A stretch of DNA of 64,000 nucleotides, taken from NCBI GenBank assembly GCA_019090615.1, contig JAHRVQ010000006.1, positions 1 to 64,000 of the forward strand, written 5' to 3'. Origin of the DNA: Pseudomonadales bacterium. GTDB taxonomy: Bacteria; Pseudomonadota; Gammaproteobacteria; Pseudomonadales; Azotimanducaceae. Each line of letters begins with the position of its first letter. The stretch's first letter is position 1. The notes under the pieces are model-generated. The model was not told where the DNA came from. It searched no databases and saw only the letters and a program-made list of their open reading frames with translations. A program made the position numbers and the translations under genes. Shown here piece by piece: positions 1 through 8,176 of this stretch.

Positions 1-397
1 CCTGGTCACCAGCATCGCCTTTTAAGCCCTGATCGCCTGTATCACCTTTAAGACCTTGATCACCAGTATCGCCTTTAAGGCCTCGGTCTCCAGTATCACC
101 CTTCAGACCTTGATCTCCGGTATCACCTTTAAGGCCTTGATCTCCAGCATCGCCCTTCAGACCTTGATCTCCAGCATCACCTTTAAGGCCTTGATCTCCG
201 GTATCACCTTTTAAGCCCTGGTCTCCAGAATCACCTTTAAGGCCCTTATCTCCGGTATCGCCTTTCAAACCTTGATCACCAGCATCACCCTTCAGACCCT
301 GATCGCCAGTATCACCTTTCAGACCTTGATCGCCAGCATCGCCTTTCAAGCCTTGGTCTCCGGTATCACCTTTTAAGCCCTGATCGCCTGTATCACC
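1..397 (-). repeat. 27-bp in-frame repeats coding collagen triplets
   Basis: Fourteen full copies and one partial copy of a 27-bp unit encode nine residues, GDx GDQ GLK, where x is Thr, Ala or Ser. Copies differ mainly at synonymous third positions (GGT/GGC, AAA/AAG, GAT/GAC), so the protein repeat is better kept than the DNA repeat. One copy has Lys and one has Arg in place of Gln. The array continues past the window edge. Confidence 0.9.
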
Positions 398-1720
398 TTT
401 AGGGCCTTGTTCACCAACCAGGCCATTGGCTACGTAGGCAAAATCAAAATCATCAAAACAATGGTTATACGATTTTCCGCCGTATTTACTAGATTTTTTA
501 CTATGTTTGGTGGACTTTTTGCTGCTATGTTTTTTTGATTTCCCAGCAGCTTCAGATGCCTCACCTTCATACGCTTTTTTACCGCCTTTATTACCCGGTT
601 CGCCAGGTCCAGTCCCTTCGCCGTCATTGACCGGTGGATTGCCTGGTGGTTGAGGATCAATGCCATTACCAACACCGTTATTTCCCTTGGTTGATTTCGA
701 CTTATGCGACTTATGGTAATTAGCGCCTTCGGGGCCACAGCTATTGACCCTCAAGGAATAACTAGCTACTACCAAACCAATAGGAAATAAGGTCTCTATT
801 TCGTCCAGAGCACGGCCGCTATCAACATTTTCTGTACAACTGGTCACCATCAACGCATCAATCATTCCTGTAGTACCAATCGTAACAACAGGAAATTCGT
901 TATCCGCAGCACAAAGTTTATGCCCGCGAATAATCAATTTTTCATCTTCAATCACCAATGCTTCAGTAATACGCAGCCCACCCGTTTTATGTGAGTAATC
1001 ACTCGCTTCAGCCGCAGCGCATATAGGGATGCCATCGGAGTCAACACCAATCAAATATTCACCATTTACACAGGCAAATTCATTGAGGCTGCCTGAAGGG
1101 CCCTGAGGACCAATTTCGCCAGCATCGCCTTTCGGACCAATGCCACCTGTTGCACCACGTGGACCGATTGGCCCCTGTAGACCGTTAGAGCCCGCCGCAC
1201 CCTGCTCACCTGCAGGACCTTGCGGACCTTCCGGACCAGCTACGCCATTGAGGCTGATATAACTAAAATCAAAAAAGTCGACGCATGATGCTGAGGAATG
1301 ACTACCACTCTTATTGCTGGATTTACTGGATTTTTTGTCGGAGTTGCTCTGTTCAACAGCACCATGACCATCAAATTCGCAACGGTTAACACTCAGGGAA
1401 TAGGTTGCAGGGTTTAAGTTCAGTGGAAATGAAGTCTCCATTCGATCCAGATCACGATTAGCATCAACACCAGCATTACACTCAAGCACAATAAGCGCAT
1501 CCAGCGAATAGGTTGTACCTAAGGTAACCCCGGGCAATTCACTATCATTACGACATAAGTTATGCCCTTTGATGACCAGTTTTTCATCTTCAACGACATA
1601 GGCCTCAGTGATAGACAAATGGCGTGGGATTGGCTCTGGATCAGGCTGAATAGCGTAAACTGATCCAGCTGAAAGAATAAGACCAAAAAAGAGGCTAATG
1701 AATGACTGCGTTCTATTCAT
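1..1720 (-). CDS. Exported collagen-like protein, C-terminus off the window
   Basis: The reading frame is open from an ATG at 1720 to the left edge (573 codons, no stop), so this is the N-terminal part only. It opens with a signal peptide ([20 protein letters not shown], then VYA). Two similar modules follow. Each has an IPT/TIG-like strand pattern ([15 protein letters not shown] near residue 45; [15 protein letters not shown] near 265), a Lys/Ser-rich stretch, a Cys-Asp-Phe-rich segment ([22 protein letters not shown]), then Gly-X-Y collagen repeats. Collagen block 1 covers about residues 162-210 and is varied and proline-containing. Block 2 starts near residue 436 and is a monotonous GDx-GDQ-GLK array. 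Conserved cysteines in each module suggest disulfides. It is probably a surface or exported adhesin or filament. Bacterial collagen-like proteins are known; this domain mix I do not recognise as a named family. The end and anchoring signal are not visible. Confidence 0.85.
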   Translation of the reverse strand, partial: MNRTQSFISLFFGLILSAGSVYAIQPDPEPIPRHLSITEAYVVEDEKLVIKGHNLCRNDSELPGVTLGTTYSLDALIVLECNAGVDANRDLDRMETSFPLNLNPATYSLSVNRCEFDGHGAVEQSNSDKKSSKSSNKSGSHSSASCVDFFDFSYISLNGVAGPEGPQGPAGEQGAAGSNGLQGPIGPRGATGGIGPKGDAGEIGPQGPSGSLNEFACVNGEYLIGVDSDGIPICAAAEASDYSHKTGGLRITEALVIEDEKLIIRGHKLCAADNEFPVVTIGTTGMIDALMVTSCTENVDSGRALDEIETLFPIGLVVASYSLRVNSCGPEGANYHKSHKSKSTKGNNGVGNGIDPQPPGNPPVNDGEGTGPGEPGNKGGKKAYEGEASEAAGKSKKHSSKKSTKHSKKSSKYGGKSYNHCFDDFDFAYVANGLVGEQGPKGDTGDQGLKGDTGDQGLKGDAGDQGLKGDTGDQGLKGDAGDQGLKGDTGDKGLKGDSGDQGLKGDTGDQGLKGDAGDQGLKGDAGDQGLKGDTGDQGLKGDTGDRGLKGDTGDQGLKGDTGDQGLKGDAGDQ

Positions 1721-2109
1721 AGTTTCTACTATTTGAATCGAATGAATGATGTACGGCTTTTATCCGCACGGATTATCCGCACGATTAGAGGTGATATTTT
1801 TCACCTTGATCAAGCAAACATAATGTCGATATACGAGTAATTATAGAGAAACGACCAGACCACTTTGTAAGCAGCTTGTAAGCTGATGATATGCGGTAAC
1901 ATACGGGGACAAACGGTAACTTGTTGATTTTTAACAACTGACTGCACTAACAGACAAGATTATAAACAACCAAAAGTAAGCTTTAAGGCCGCAAATTGGC
2001 CGCTTATTTGGTAGCTATGAAACTTACTAACCCAAAGGTTTGCTCGTCTGGTTTATAACGTGGATTATTGCCGGAGCACGGCAAGGTCAAAACTATCAAC
2101 CAACTAGCA
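1721..2109. other. Intergenic region with a 13-bp direct repeat
   Basis: This 389-bp stretch separates the collagen-like gene from the next minus-strand gene and should hold the collagen gene promoter. The only structure I can point to is a tandem pair of 13-bp units at 1761-1786 (TATCCGCACGGAT then TATCCGCACGATT), 41 bp upstream of the collagen start codon. No gene or RNA was recognised. Confidence 0.5.
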
Positions 2110-2763
2110 CTATCTCGTTTCCTTATCAACGACACCGGTATCAGCGGCAATTTGATAGTTGAAGTTCACAACCAGAAACAATAGCGCGCCCAACATTTCA
2201 AGCAATTCTTCGGCGGCTGTGGCAAAACCGTAAGCCATGCGATCACTATCCATATCAGCACTTGCAAGCTCCACCCCAATGACACCAGCGACATACAAAC
2301 CGCCTGAAATCACATACAGGCCCGCAATCTTAAATGGCAGAGAGAGCAAAAAGGGAATGAATGCCAACCCAAGCAACAGCACTAATATTCCGCCAGGAAT
2401 AGCCCAATTCATATCAATCGCAGTATTAATCGATTCATGAATACCTGCCACCTCATCCAGTGAAAGCAACACAAACCCCGCTGCTAGCAGTCGCCAATGG
2501 TGTTTATACGCCTGTCTGGTAGATTGACCAATAACCATCAGTAAGCAGGCATTATTTAGCAGCAAAAAACTTGAAAACCAGGTAGGAATATTATTTTCTT
2601 CATCAAGATCGAATAGTTGCTGCACCAACCATGGGATGTTCTCAACCCGGTGATGATAATAATTTAAGCTGCAATGTATTAACACCAGGGTCAAAGTAAC
2701 AACCAAAAGCAGTACACAATAGCCTCGAACAGGTACGTTCAGCTGGAATCTGCTATCAAACAC
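2110..2763 (-). CDS. Multi-pass membrane protein of unknown function with acidic/His motifs
   Basis: A 217-residue protein with about six hydrophobic segments (near residues 15-33, 63-82, 90-104, 120-142, 145-168 and 188-203). Polar residues sit at membrane edges: SLDEVAGIHE near 100-110 and ATAAEELLEMLG near 182-193. Asp-Glu, His-Glu and a Glu cluster in or beside helices could bind a metal or carry protons, but this is inference. I do not recognise the family with certainty; similar uncharacterised proteobacterial membrane proteins carry an LDE...HE motif. It stands alone between two long intergenic regions, so the neighbours say nothing about its job. Confidence 0.7.
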   Translation of the reverse strand: MFDSRFQLNVPVRGYCVLLLVVTLTLVLIHCSLNYYHHRVENIPWLVQQLFDLDEENNIPTWFSSFLLLNNACLLMVIGQSTRQAYKHHWRLLAAGFVLLSLDEVAGIHESINTAIDMNWAIPGGILVLLLGLAFIPFLLSLPFKIAGLYVISGGLYVAGVIGVELASADMDSDRMAYGFATAAEELLEMLGALLFLVVNFNYQIAADTGVVDKETR

Positions 2764-2991
2764 AGAAGCAATACAGCATTTGACGGCTGTCTGGTATGCT
2801 TGCCCTGGACAAATTTGGAACCTGCGTCATCATCCTGTACCTAAAGGGTAAACCGCCAACACATTGGTTTATCCTATTTACAGCAGTGCTCGAGTGCAGG
2901 GTTATGTAAGGGATTGCAGAAAGCCGCATTAATCTAAACTGATAAACAGGTTGTGCCGGTTGGTGTACTAATTATCGCTACAGCATTAATT

Positions 2992-3052
2992 TTTCAGCTG
3001 TAGCACTAAGTTTCAGCTGTAGTACGAATACTAACTGTAGCACTCATTATAG
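2992..3052. repeat. Tandem 19-21-bp direct repeats
   Basis: Two close copies of TTTCAGCTGTAG followed by CACTAAG or TACGAATAC (2992-3010, 3011-3031) and a weaker third (CTGTAGCACTC, from 3032). They lie 40-100 bp before the start at 3093 and fill most of the promoter-proximal part of a 329-bp gene-free stretch (2764-3092). The unit carries the palindrome CAGCTG, so an operator is possible, but nothing shows binding. The rest of the stretch shows no recognisable feature. Confidence 0.6.
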
Positions 3053-3092
3053 TGCACTAGTAACTGCACGGTTTTTGGAGACAATCCCCTAC

Positions 3093-3536
3093 ATGACAAA
3101 CATTGGCTTTAAGCAAACATTGACCCACATAATATTTTGCCTGTTGTGCATAACTGGCAGTCTGGCTGTCATCGCAGCACCATCAAACTCGTCAACAAGC
3201 GCCCAACCTCAAATAGACTACCAAAAGCCAAATCCCGTGGCGCCTATGTTCGCGGCAAGAGAGTATTCAAAAGATAATGATGCTGTGGGAATTTTTGTGA
3301 GAATTGCGCCTGGCTCACGGTATAGTCCAGAGCAACTAGGTAAAGCACTACAACAAAAATTTGCCAAACAGGGCATCAATTCGCATTACATCGGTGCTCA
3401 GGCAAACATGGGCGCTTCAAAGGTCGATTTTTTTGTTCGCGGGGTTCCGTACTCTGGTTATGGTCTGGACAAGGTCAATGAAGGCATCAAGCTAGCTACA
3501 GAAAGTATTCGCGCCAGCCACGCACAGTCTCGCTAG
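3093..3536 (+). CDS. Small exported protein, unknown function
   Basis: About 147 residues from the ATG at 3093. TGGAG at 3076-3080 fits as its ribosome binding site; the upstream TTG at 3075 overlaps that site and is less likely. The N-terminus is a signal peptide (hydrophobic IIFCLLCITGSLAVIAA, cleavage probably after Ala-Ala). A low-complexity Ser/Pro/Gln stretch follows, then a compact alpha/beta region with FVRIAPGSRYSPEQLGKALQ and FFVRGVPYSGYG. No catalytic motif was recognised. It is transcribed alone, convergent with the aminotransferase gene. Confidence 0.75.
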   Translation: MTNIGFKQTLTHIIFCLLCITGSLAVIAAPSNSSTSAQPQIDYQKPNPVAPMFAAREYSKDNDAVGIFVRIAPGSRYSPEQLGKALQQKFAKQGINSHYIGAQANMGASKVDFFVRGVPYSGYGLDKVNEGIKLATESIRASHAQSR

Positions 3537-3573
3537 GCCGGTAACCGCTGCAAAAACACTATGAATCGAATAA

Positions 3574-4905
3574 TTAATCAGGCGATTCCAGCAAACTGTC
3601 GCCCAGGGCATTAATTAAACTATCAATCTGTCCCTCTGAAACAATAAAGGGCAGACCTAACTGGATTGTATTACCTCCGTAGCGCACATAGAAACCCTTC
3701 TGCCACATACTCATGGCAACTTCAAAAGGCCGGCGCATGGGTTCATCAGGATAGGCAGCAAGGGTAAAACCTGCAGCCAAACCGTAATTTCTAATATCAA
3801 CAACATGCTTTGAACCTTTCAGTCCATGCACCGCATTTTCAAAATAAGGTGCAATTTCCGCCACTCTGGCAATCGCATTTTCCTGATCCAGCACATCCAG
3901 TGCAGCAAGACCCGCAGCACAGGCAACCGGATGACCTGAATAGGTGTATCCGTGGGGCAATTCCAAAAGATATTCTGCAGTTTCTGTGGCCATAAAACAG
4001 TCATATATTTCTTCTTTAACTACCGTTGCCCCCATTGGCACTGCACCATTAGTTAACTGCTTGGCAATGGTAATAATATCCGGCACCACGCCAAAAGCGG
4101 CCGCACCGGTGTTTGCTCCCATACGCCCAAAGCCGCAAATCACTTCGTCAAAAATCAACAATATGTCATTATCACTACATATTTGCCGCAGCCGAGCAAG
4201 GTAACCCACTGGTGGCGGCAATACACCGGCCGACCCAGCCAACGGCTCTACGATCACAGCAGCAATATTTGAGGCATCATGCAGGGCAATTAATTCTAAT
4301 AATTCTTCAGCTAATATTGCGCCCTGTTTAGGCATACCGCGGCTAAAAGCATTTTCAGGCAACAGGGTATGACTCAGATGGTCCGCCGCCACACCCTCAC
4401 CAAACATGGCTCGATTAGCGCCGATACCCCCTACGCCGATGCCACCAAAGTTAACCCCGTGATAGCCTTTTTGTCGGCCAATGAGTTTGGTTTTTGTTGC
4501 CCGCCCCTGTTGACGCCAATAAGCACGGGCAATTTTCAGCGAAGTATCAACCGCCTCTGAGCCGGAGTTAGTATAAAACACTCGATTTAGCTGAGTCGGC
4601 ATATACTGACTAATACGCTCCGCCAGCTGAAAAGCTTTAACATGGCCGTACTGGAAGGCGGGACTATAATCCAATGTTGATAGTTGAGCAGCAACTGCCT
4701 CATTAATGGCTTTTATATTATGCCCAAGGCCGCAGGTCCAAAGCCCAGAAAGCCCATCAAAAATTTTCCGACCCAGTGCATCGGTATAATACATACCCTC
4801 GGCACTGACCATTATTCGTGGTTCCTGTTTAAATTGCCGGTTGGCCGTAAACGCCATCCAGTGCGCACTAAGCTGCGCTTCGGTCAGCCCTGCAAATTTA
4901 TCCAT
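3574..4905 (-). CDS. Class III aminotransferase, beta-alanine/omega-amino acid:pyruvate type
   Basis: PLP-dependent fold-type I, class III (omega) transaminase. The N-terminal HWMAFTANRQFKQEPRIMV, the ALGRKIFDGLSGLW segment, the GSEAVDTSLKIAR helix and FDEVICGFGRMG are typical of beta-alanine:pyruvate and related transaminases. The PLP lysine is in TIAKQLTNGAVPMGA. I start it at 4905 (MDKFAGLTE) because AAGGA lies just upstream; the ATG at 4941 has no good site. About 443 residues, the usual length. It faces the same way as the Rieske ferredoxin gene, 76 bp downstream of it, so the two may form one transcript divergent from the dioxygenase. That suggests an amine or amino acid in the same pathway, but the substrate cannot be read from sequence. 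Confidence 0.9.
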   Translation of the reverse strand: MDKFAGLTEAQLSAHWMAFTANRQFKQEPRIMVSAEGMYYTDALGRKIFDGLSGLWTCGLGHNIKAINEAVAAQLSTLDYSPAFQYGHVKAFQLAERISQYMPTQLNRVFYTNSGSEAVDTSLKIARAYWRQQGRATKTKLIGRQKGYHGVNFGGIGVGGIGANRAMFGEGVAADHLSHTLLPENAFSRGMPKQGAILAEELLELIALHDASNIAAVIVEPLAGSAGVLPPPVGYLARLRQICSDNDILLIFDEVICGFGRMGANTGAAAFGVVPDIITIAKQLTNGAVPMGATVVKEEIYDCFMATETAEYLLELPHGYTYSGHPVACAAGLAALDVLDQENAIARVAEIAPYFENAVHGLKGSKHVVDIRNYGLAAGFTLAAYPDEPMRRPFEVAMSMWQKGFYVRYGGNTIQLGLPFIVSEGQIDSLINALGDSLLESPD

Positions 4906-4981
4906 TGTCCTTATCCTGCTGGTTGATTGAATCAGATTCACTCAATCGAATTTTTTCGATCGGCTTTTTTAAGTTGTTTTT

Positions 4982-5305
4982 CTAATCTGTTTTTTCTAAG
5001 TTAATGTAGATTATGTTGTCTTCAACCAGCAGTGGATAGCATTGCAGCGCCTCTCTACAGGGAAAAGCCGTCGCCGCTCCGGTTTTAATATTAAAGGCAC
5101 CACCATGAAACGGGCATGATATCTCATCACCTTCCTGATAACCCTCACTCAACGATGCACTGCCATGGGTACATAAATCATCCGTGGCATAGTAGTTACC
5201 GTCCAGGTTATAGACCGCAATCGCTGGATAGCCTTCTGGATTCACACAGAGGGGCAGATCACTCGCCACTTCAGCCGTACTACATAATCGAATTTTATTC
5301 AGCAT
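4982..5305 (-). CDS. Rieske [2Fe-2S] ferredoxin of a dioxygenase system
   Basis: A 107-residue soluble Rieske ferredoxin of the BphF/NahAb/AndAb kind. Cluster ligands are Cys45-x-His47 and Cys64-x2-His67 (CTHG and CPFHGG). In three-component ring-hydroxylating dioxygenases this protein passes electrons from a reductase to the oxygenase. It is divergent from the alpha/beta oxygenase genes, 187 bp away, which makes it their probable partner. No ferredoxin reductase gene occurs in the window, so the reductase must be elsewhere or shared. Confidence 0.93.
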   Translation of the reverse strand: MLNKIRLCSTAEVASDLPLCVNPEGYPAIAVYNLDGNYYATDDLCTHGSASLSEGYQEGDEISCPFHGGAFNIKTGAATAFPCREALQCYPLLVEDNIIYINLEKTD

Positions 5306-5492
5306 ATTTATTGGCCATATTTGTCTCGCAATTTAGTCGCTCTTATATTCCTGGCGATCCATGAAATCCATGTCATCTCTCAATAACTATTTGATCCTCA
5401 ACCCCACTTGTAAACAACTACGATTGCATTGTAGAGTCATGGGGTGATTTGAACCATAGTAACGCATCGCGAATAATCCTGGAGACATTCAC
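5306..5492. promoter_or_regulatory. Divergent promoter region between ferredoxin and dioxygenase genes
   Basis: The 187-bp gap separates the minus-strand ferredoxin/aminotransferase unit from the plus-strand oxygenase genes, so promoters for both must lie here or overlap the ends. CTGGAG at 5480-5485 is the oxygenase ribosome binding site. No operator palindrome stands out, and no regulator gene lies next to it. Confidence 0.45.
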
Positions 5493-6833
5493 ATGAGCGA
5501 AAAAATCGATACCGCAGCCAACGCGGAACACAATTATGCCGCCTATCTAGACGAACGACCAGACACTGGTATCTATCGATTGGACCGCCGTGTATTTACC
5601 GACCCCGCATTGTTTGAGCAGGAAATGAAATACATATTCGAAAAAACCTGGCTCTATCTTTGTCACGAAAGCCAACTAGCCAAACCGTTTGATTTTATTA
5701 CTACCTATATGGGTCGCCAACCAGTCATTATAAACCGCAATAAAGACGGACAGATTCAGGGTTTTATCAATGCCTGCGCTCATAGAGGCGCACAATTGGT
5801 CAATGTCAGCAAAGGCAATAAAAGAATATTCGCCTGCCCATTTCACGGCTGGTGTTATAAAGCTGATGGCAGCCTGGTCGACTACCTGGACAACGACAAG
5901 GTGGGTTACTCCGAGGCTTTTAACCCAGACGAGTTAGGGCTAACCAAAGTACCGCATATTAGCAGTTACCGAGGATTTATATTTGGCTGTCTAGACCAGG
6001 ATGTAGGCAATTTGACAAGCCATCTGGCAGAAGCCACGAAAATGATTGATATGCTGGCTGACCAGTCTGAACAGGGGCTTGAAGTCATACCGGGCGTTCT
6101 TAGCTATACCTTTGAAGGCAACTGGAAACTACAGGCTGAAAACGGTGTTGATGGCTTTCACGTCGATGCCATCCATAGCAACTATATGCAAACTGTTAAA
6201 CGCCGCGCCGATCTCGCCACTGACGACACAATTAAGGCATCGAGCCTCGAAGGCCTTGCTGACTTGCCAGGGGGTTACTACCATCTGGGTAATGGCCATG
6301 CAGTCTTATGGAACGAATTTCCTGGCGCAGAAAATCGACCACTATACCCGCGACTCGACGAACTGGCGGAAAAATACGGCGAACTGCGAGCCACCTGGAT
6401 GACCAAGTACTTAAGAAATTTGCTGATCTATCCTAATTTGTTCCTGATGGATCAGATGAGTACTCAGATTCGGGTTTTTCGGCCCATCAGCGTTAATAAA
6501 ACAGAAGTAACCACCTATTGTTTTGCCCCCATTGGCGAGTCCAGAGAAGCCCGCAGCACCAGAATCCGCCAATACGAGGACTTTTTTAATGCCAGTGGCA
6601 TGGCAACACCAGACGACCTGGCCGCATTCGGCATGAGCCAAACAGGTTTTAATGGCGAAAATTCCCGCTGGAGTGATATGTCTCGCGGCGCCACCAACCT
6701 GGTCAAGGGGCCGGAGCAATTCGCCAGACAACTGGATATTAACCCGTTAGAGTCGGGCACCCAGTTTGAAGATGAGGGCTTGATGGTTGCCCAGCATCGA
6801 CGCTGGCTTGAACTTATGACAGCTAACAACTAA
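5493..6833 (+). CDS. Ring-hydroxylating dioxygenase alpha subunit, BenA/AntA-like
   Basis: Catalytic large subunit of an aromatic ring-hydroxylating dioxygenase (446 residues). The Rieske domain has Cys95-x-His97 and Cys115-x2-His118. The mononuclear iron site is in NGVDGFHVDAIH: Asp220 (electron bridge), His223 and His228, with the carboxylate ligand likely Asp374 or Asp375. Spacing matches naphthalene dioxygenase shifted by 15. Overall character is closest to benzoate, anthranilate and related acid dioxygenases. A beta-subunit gene follows after 16 bp and a Rieske ferredoxin gene is divergent, so a three-component enzyme like the AndA anthranilate dioxygenase is plausible. The exact substrate is not determinable here. 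Confidence 0.92.
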   Translation: MSEKIDTAANAEHNYAAYLDERPDTGIYRLDRRVFTDPALFEQEMKYIFEKTWLYLCHESQLAKPFDFITTYMGRQPVIINRNKDGQIQGFINACAHRGAQLVNVSKGNKRIFACPFHGWCYKADGSLVDYLDNDKVGYSEAFNPDELGLTKVPHISSYRGFIFGCLDQDVGNLTSHLAEATKMIDMLADQSEQGLEVIPGVLSYTFEGNWKLQAENGVDGFHVDAIHSNYMQTVKRRADLATDDTIKASSLEGLADLPGGYYHLGNGHAVLWNEFPGAENRPLYPRLDELAEKYGELRATWMTKYLRNLLIYPNLFLMDQMSTQIRVFRPISVNKTEVTTYCFAPIGESREARSTRIRQYEDFFNASGMATPDDLAAFGMSQTGFNGENSRWSDMSRGATNLVKGPEQFARQLDINPLESGTQFEDEGLMVAQHRRWLELMTANN

Positions 6834-6849
6834 CAGCAGGAGCTGGTTT

Positions 6850-7341
6850 ATGACAGATGACCTCCATCAGGCAGCAGAGGCACTAATCATTAATGAAGGC
6901 GCATTACTTGATCAACGTCAATGGGACCAATGGCTTGACCTTTATACCGAGGACGCCGAATACTGGGTACCCGCCTGGGATGATGAATATACGTTGACTA
7001 ACGACCCAGAGACGGAGATCTCACTGATTTATTATGCCAACCGCTCTGGCCTCGACGACCGAGTTTTTCGCCTCAAAACTGAACGCTCACTGGCCTCAAC
7101 ACCACTACCCCGTACTTGCCATATGAACACAAATTTCCGCGTCGCAACTGAAGCCAATGGCGAGCTAACGGTCCATTCGGCCTGGCATACCTATGCTTAT
7201 AAACTGAAAGTATCGTCACAGTTTTTTGGCCATCAGACTCACCTGATTCGGCCCACCGCTTCAGGCCTGAAAATAGCCGCCAGAAAGATTATCGTGCTTA
7301 ACGATCTAATCCCTAATGTGCTGGATATTTATAGTATTTAA
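6850..7341 (+). CDS. Ring-hydroxylating dioxygenase beta subunit
   Basis: Small subunit (163 residues, normal length) of the same oxygenase, with the SnoaL/NTF2-like fold expected for BenB/AntB/XylY relatives. Family signs are ALLDQRQWDQWLDLYTEDAEYWVPAW near the start and AARKIIVLNDLIPNVLDIYSI at the end. It plays a structural role in the alpha3beta3 hexamer. CAGGAG precedes the ATG, and the gene starts 16 bp after the alpha-subunit stop, so the two are co-transcribed. Confidence 0.92.
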   Translation: MTDDLHQAAEALIINEGALLDQRQWDQWLDLYTEDAEYWVPAWDDEYTLTNDPETEISLIYYANRSGLDDRVFRLKTERSLASTPLPRTCHMNTNFRVATEANGELTVHSAWHTYAYKLKVSSQFFGHQTHLIRPTASGLKIAARKIIVLNDLIPNVLDIYSI

Positions 7342-7391
7342 AAACTCAACATTTATAGCTAGCACAGCTTTACTTACTGAGTCTGTAGGCT

Positions 7392-7444
7392 TATTTGGCA
7401 TTCTCTATTGTGCATATTCTATTTGGCACATTCTATTGCGCATA
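7392..7444. repeat. Imperfect 28-bp direct repeat across the end of the Nudix gene
   Basis: TATTTGGCA...ATTGTGCATA (from 7392) is repeated as TATTTGGCA...ATTGCGCATA (from 7420), a period of 28 bp. The second copy contains the stop codon and last codons of the minus-strand Nudix gene. It lies between convergent genes. Confidence 0.6.
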
Positions 7445-8026
7445 AAAGGCATCAACCGGCGCACCCATCAACTCAGTTTCAAAATAACGGCTGATAATAT
7501 GCTGGTCCGCTGCAAAAGCCATTTCAGGGAACTGGCCTGTATAAGGAAACCACGCCACCTCCTGCATGCCATCACCTGGCTGTATTTCCCCGGATAATAT
7601 TTCCGCGCTTAAAACCGTCACCAACGAATGAACATTCGGTTTTAGATAATTAGTCACAACACTAATGATGGCGGTAATTCGCACCTCCAGGGTCGTTTCT
7701 TCTTTCACTTCGCGGATCGCGGCGGACAGATAGTCCTCATGATATTCAACATATCCACAGGGCATACACCATTGGCCATGACCCAGACTGTTAGAAATCC
7801 TTTTGCCCAATACAAACTCGTTGCCGCGTTTAATAAGCACCGCGATGGCGGGCTGAGGGTTAATATATTGGACAAAATCACAGCCAGTACATCGAGCGCT
7901 AATGCCGCCTTCAGCATGACCCGGATTACAGCTACTGCCGCAACGGCTACAAAATCGAGGCATGACGATCTCGTTTACCACATCAGTTTGGTGCGGATAA
8001 GCACTAAATACCTGTTGTACTTTCAT
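7433..8026 (-). CDS. Nudix hydrolase with N-terminal zinc ribbon, NudC-like
   Basis: About 197 residues. A zinc ribbon comes first (CSRCG ... CTGCDF), then a Nudix domain with AIAVLIKRGNEFVLGKR and a Nudix box GYVEYHEDYLSAAIREVKEETTLEV. The box keeps Gly, Glu and REVKEE but has Thr where most members have Gly (REUXEEXGU). Zinc ribbon plus Nudix suggests an ADP-ribose/NADH-type pyrophosphatase (YjhB/NudC relatives); the substrate is unknown. ATG ATG occurs at 8029 and 8026. I prefer 8026 because GGAGG then has six-base spacing. The ribosome binding site lies in the last copy of a 13-bp tandem repeat. Confidence 0.85.
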   Translation of the reverse strand: MKVQQVFSAYPHQTDVVNEIVMPRFCSRCGSSCNPGHAEGGISARCTGCDFVQYINPQPAIAVLIKRGNEFVLGKRISNSLGHGQWCMPCGYVEYHEDYLSAAIREVKEETTLEVRITAIISVVTNYLKPNVHSLVTVLSAEILSGEIQPGDGMQEVAWFPYTGQFPEMAFAADQHIISRYFETELMGAPVDAFYAQ

Positions 8027-8029
8027 CAT

Positions 8030-8081
8030 CTACCTCCACTATTTACCGCCACTATTCACCCCCACTATTCACCCCCACTAT
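8030..8081 (-). repeat. Four 13-bp tandem repeats forming the Nudix ribosome binding site
   Basis: Read on the minus strand the units are ATAGTGGGGGTGA, ATAGTGGGGGTGA, ATAGTGGCGGTAA and ATAGTGGAGGTAG, immediately followed by ATGATG. Every unit carries a purine-rich SD-like core (GGGGG, GGCGG, GGAGG) and the last supplies the probable ribosome binding site. Copy-number change would move upstream sequences by 13 bp without touching the start. Confidence 0.85.
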
Positions 8082-8176
8082 CTACTTTCTCAGTACCCAT
8101 TCCTCTGTGCATATCTCTACGCAGGTCTCGATGCCTGTTGCCACACATTTCTTAAGCTGGTTTATAATCATTTAGT

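Noticed and set aside
1-397. Repeat array as a possible CRISPR
   Set aside because: Units are contiguous, without spacers, and translate into Gly-X-Y collagen triplets.
430-738. Open frame of 102 codons on the minus strand
   Set aside because: It lies in the wrong frame inside the collagen-like gene, whose own frame is open from 1720 to the edge and has a signal peptide and domain pattern.
7316-7597. 93-codon plus-strand frame after the dioxygenase beta subunit
   Set aside because: Overlaps the beta-subunit end and runs antisense to the Nudix gene; no coding character.
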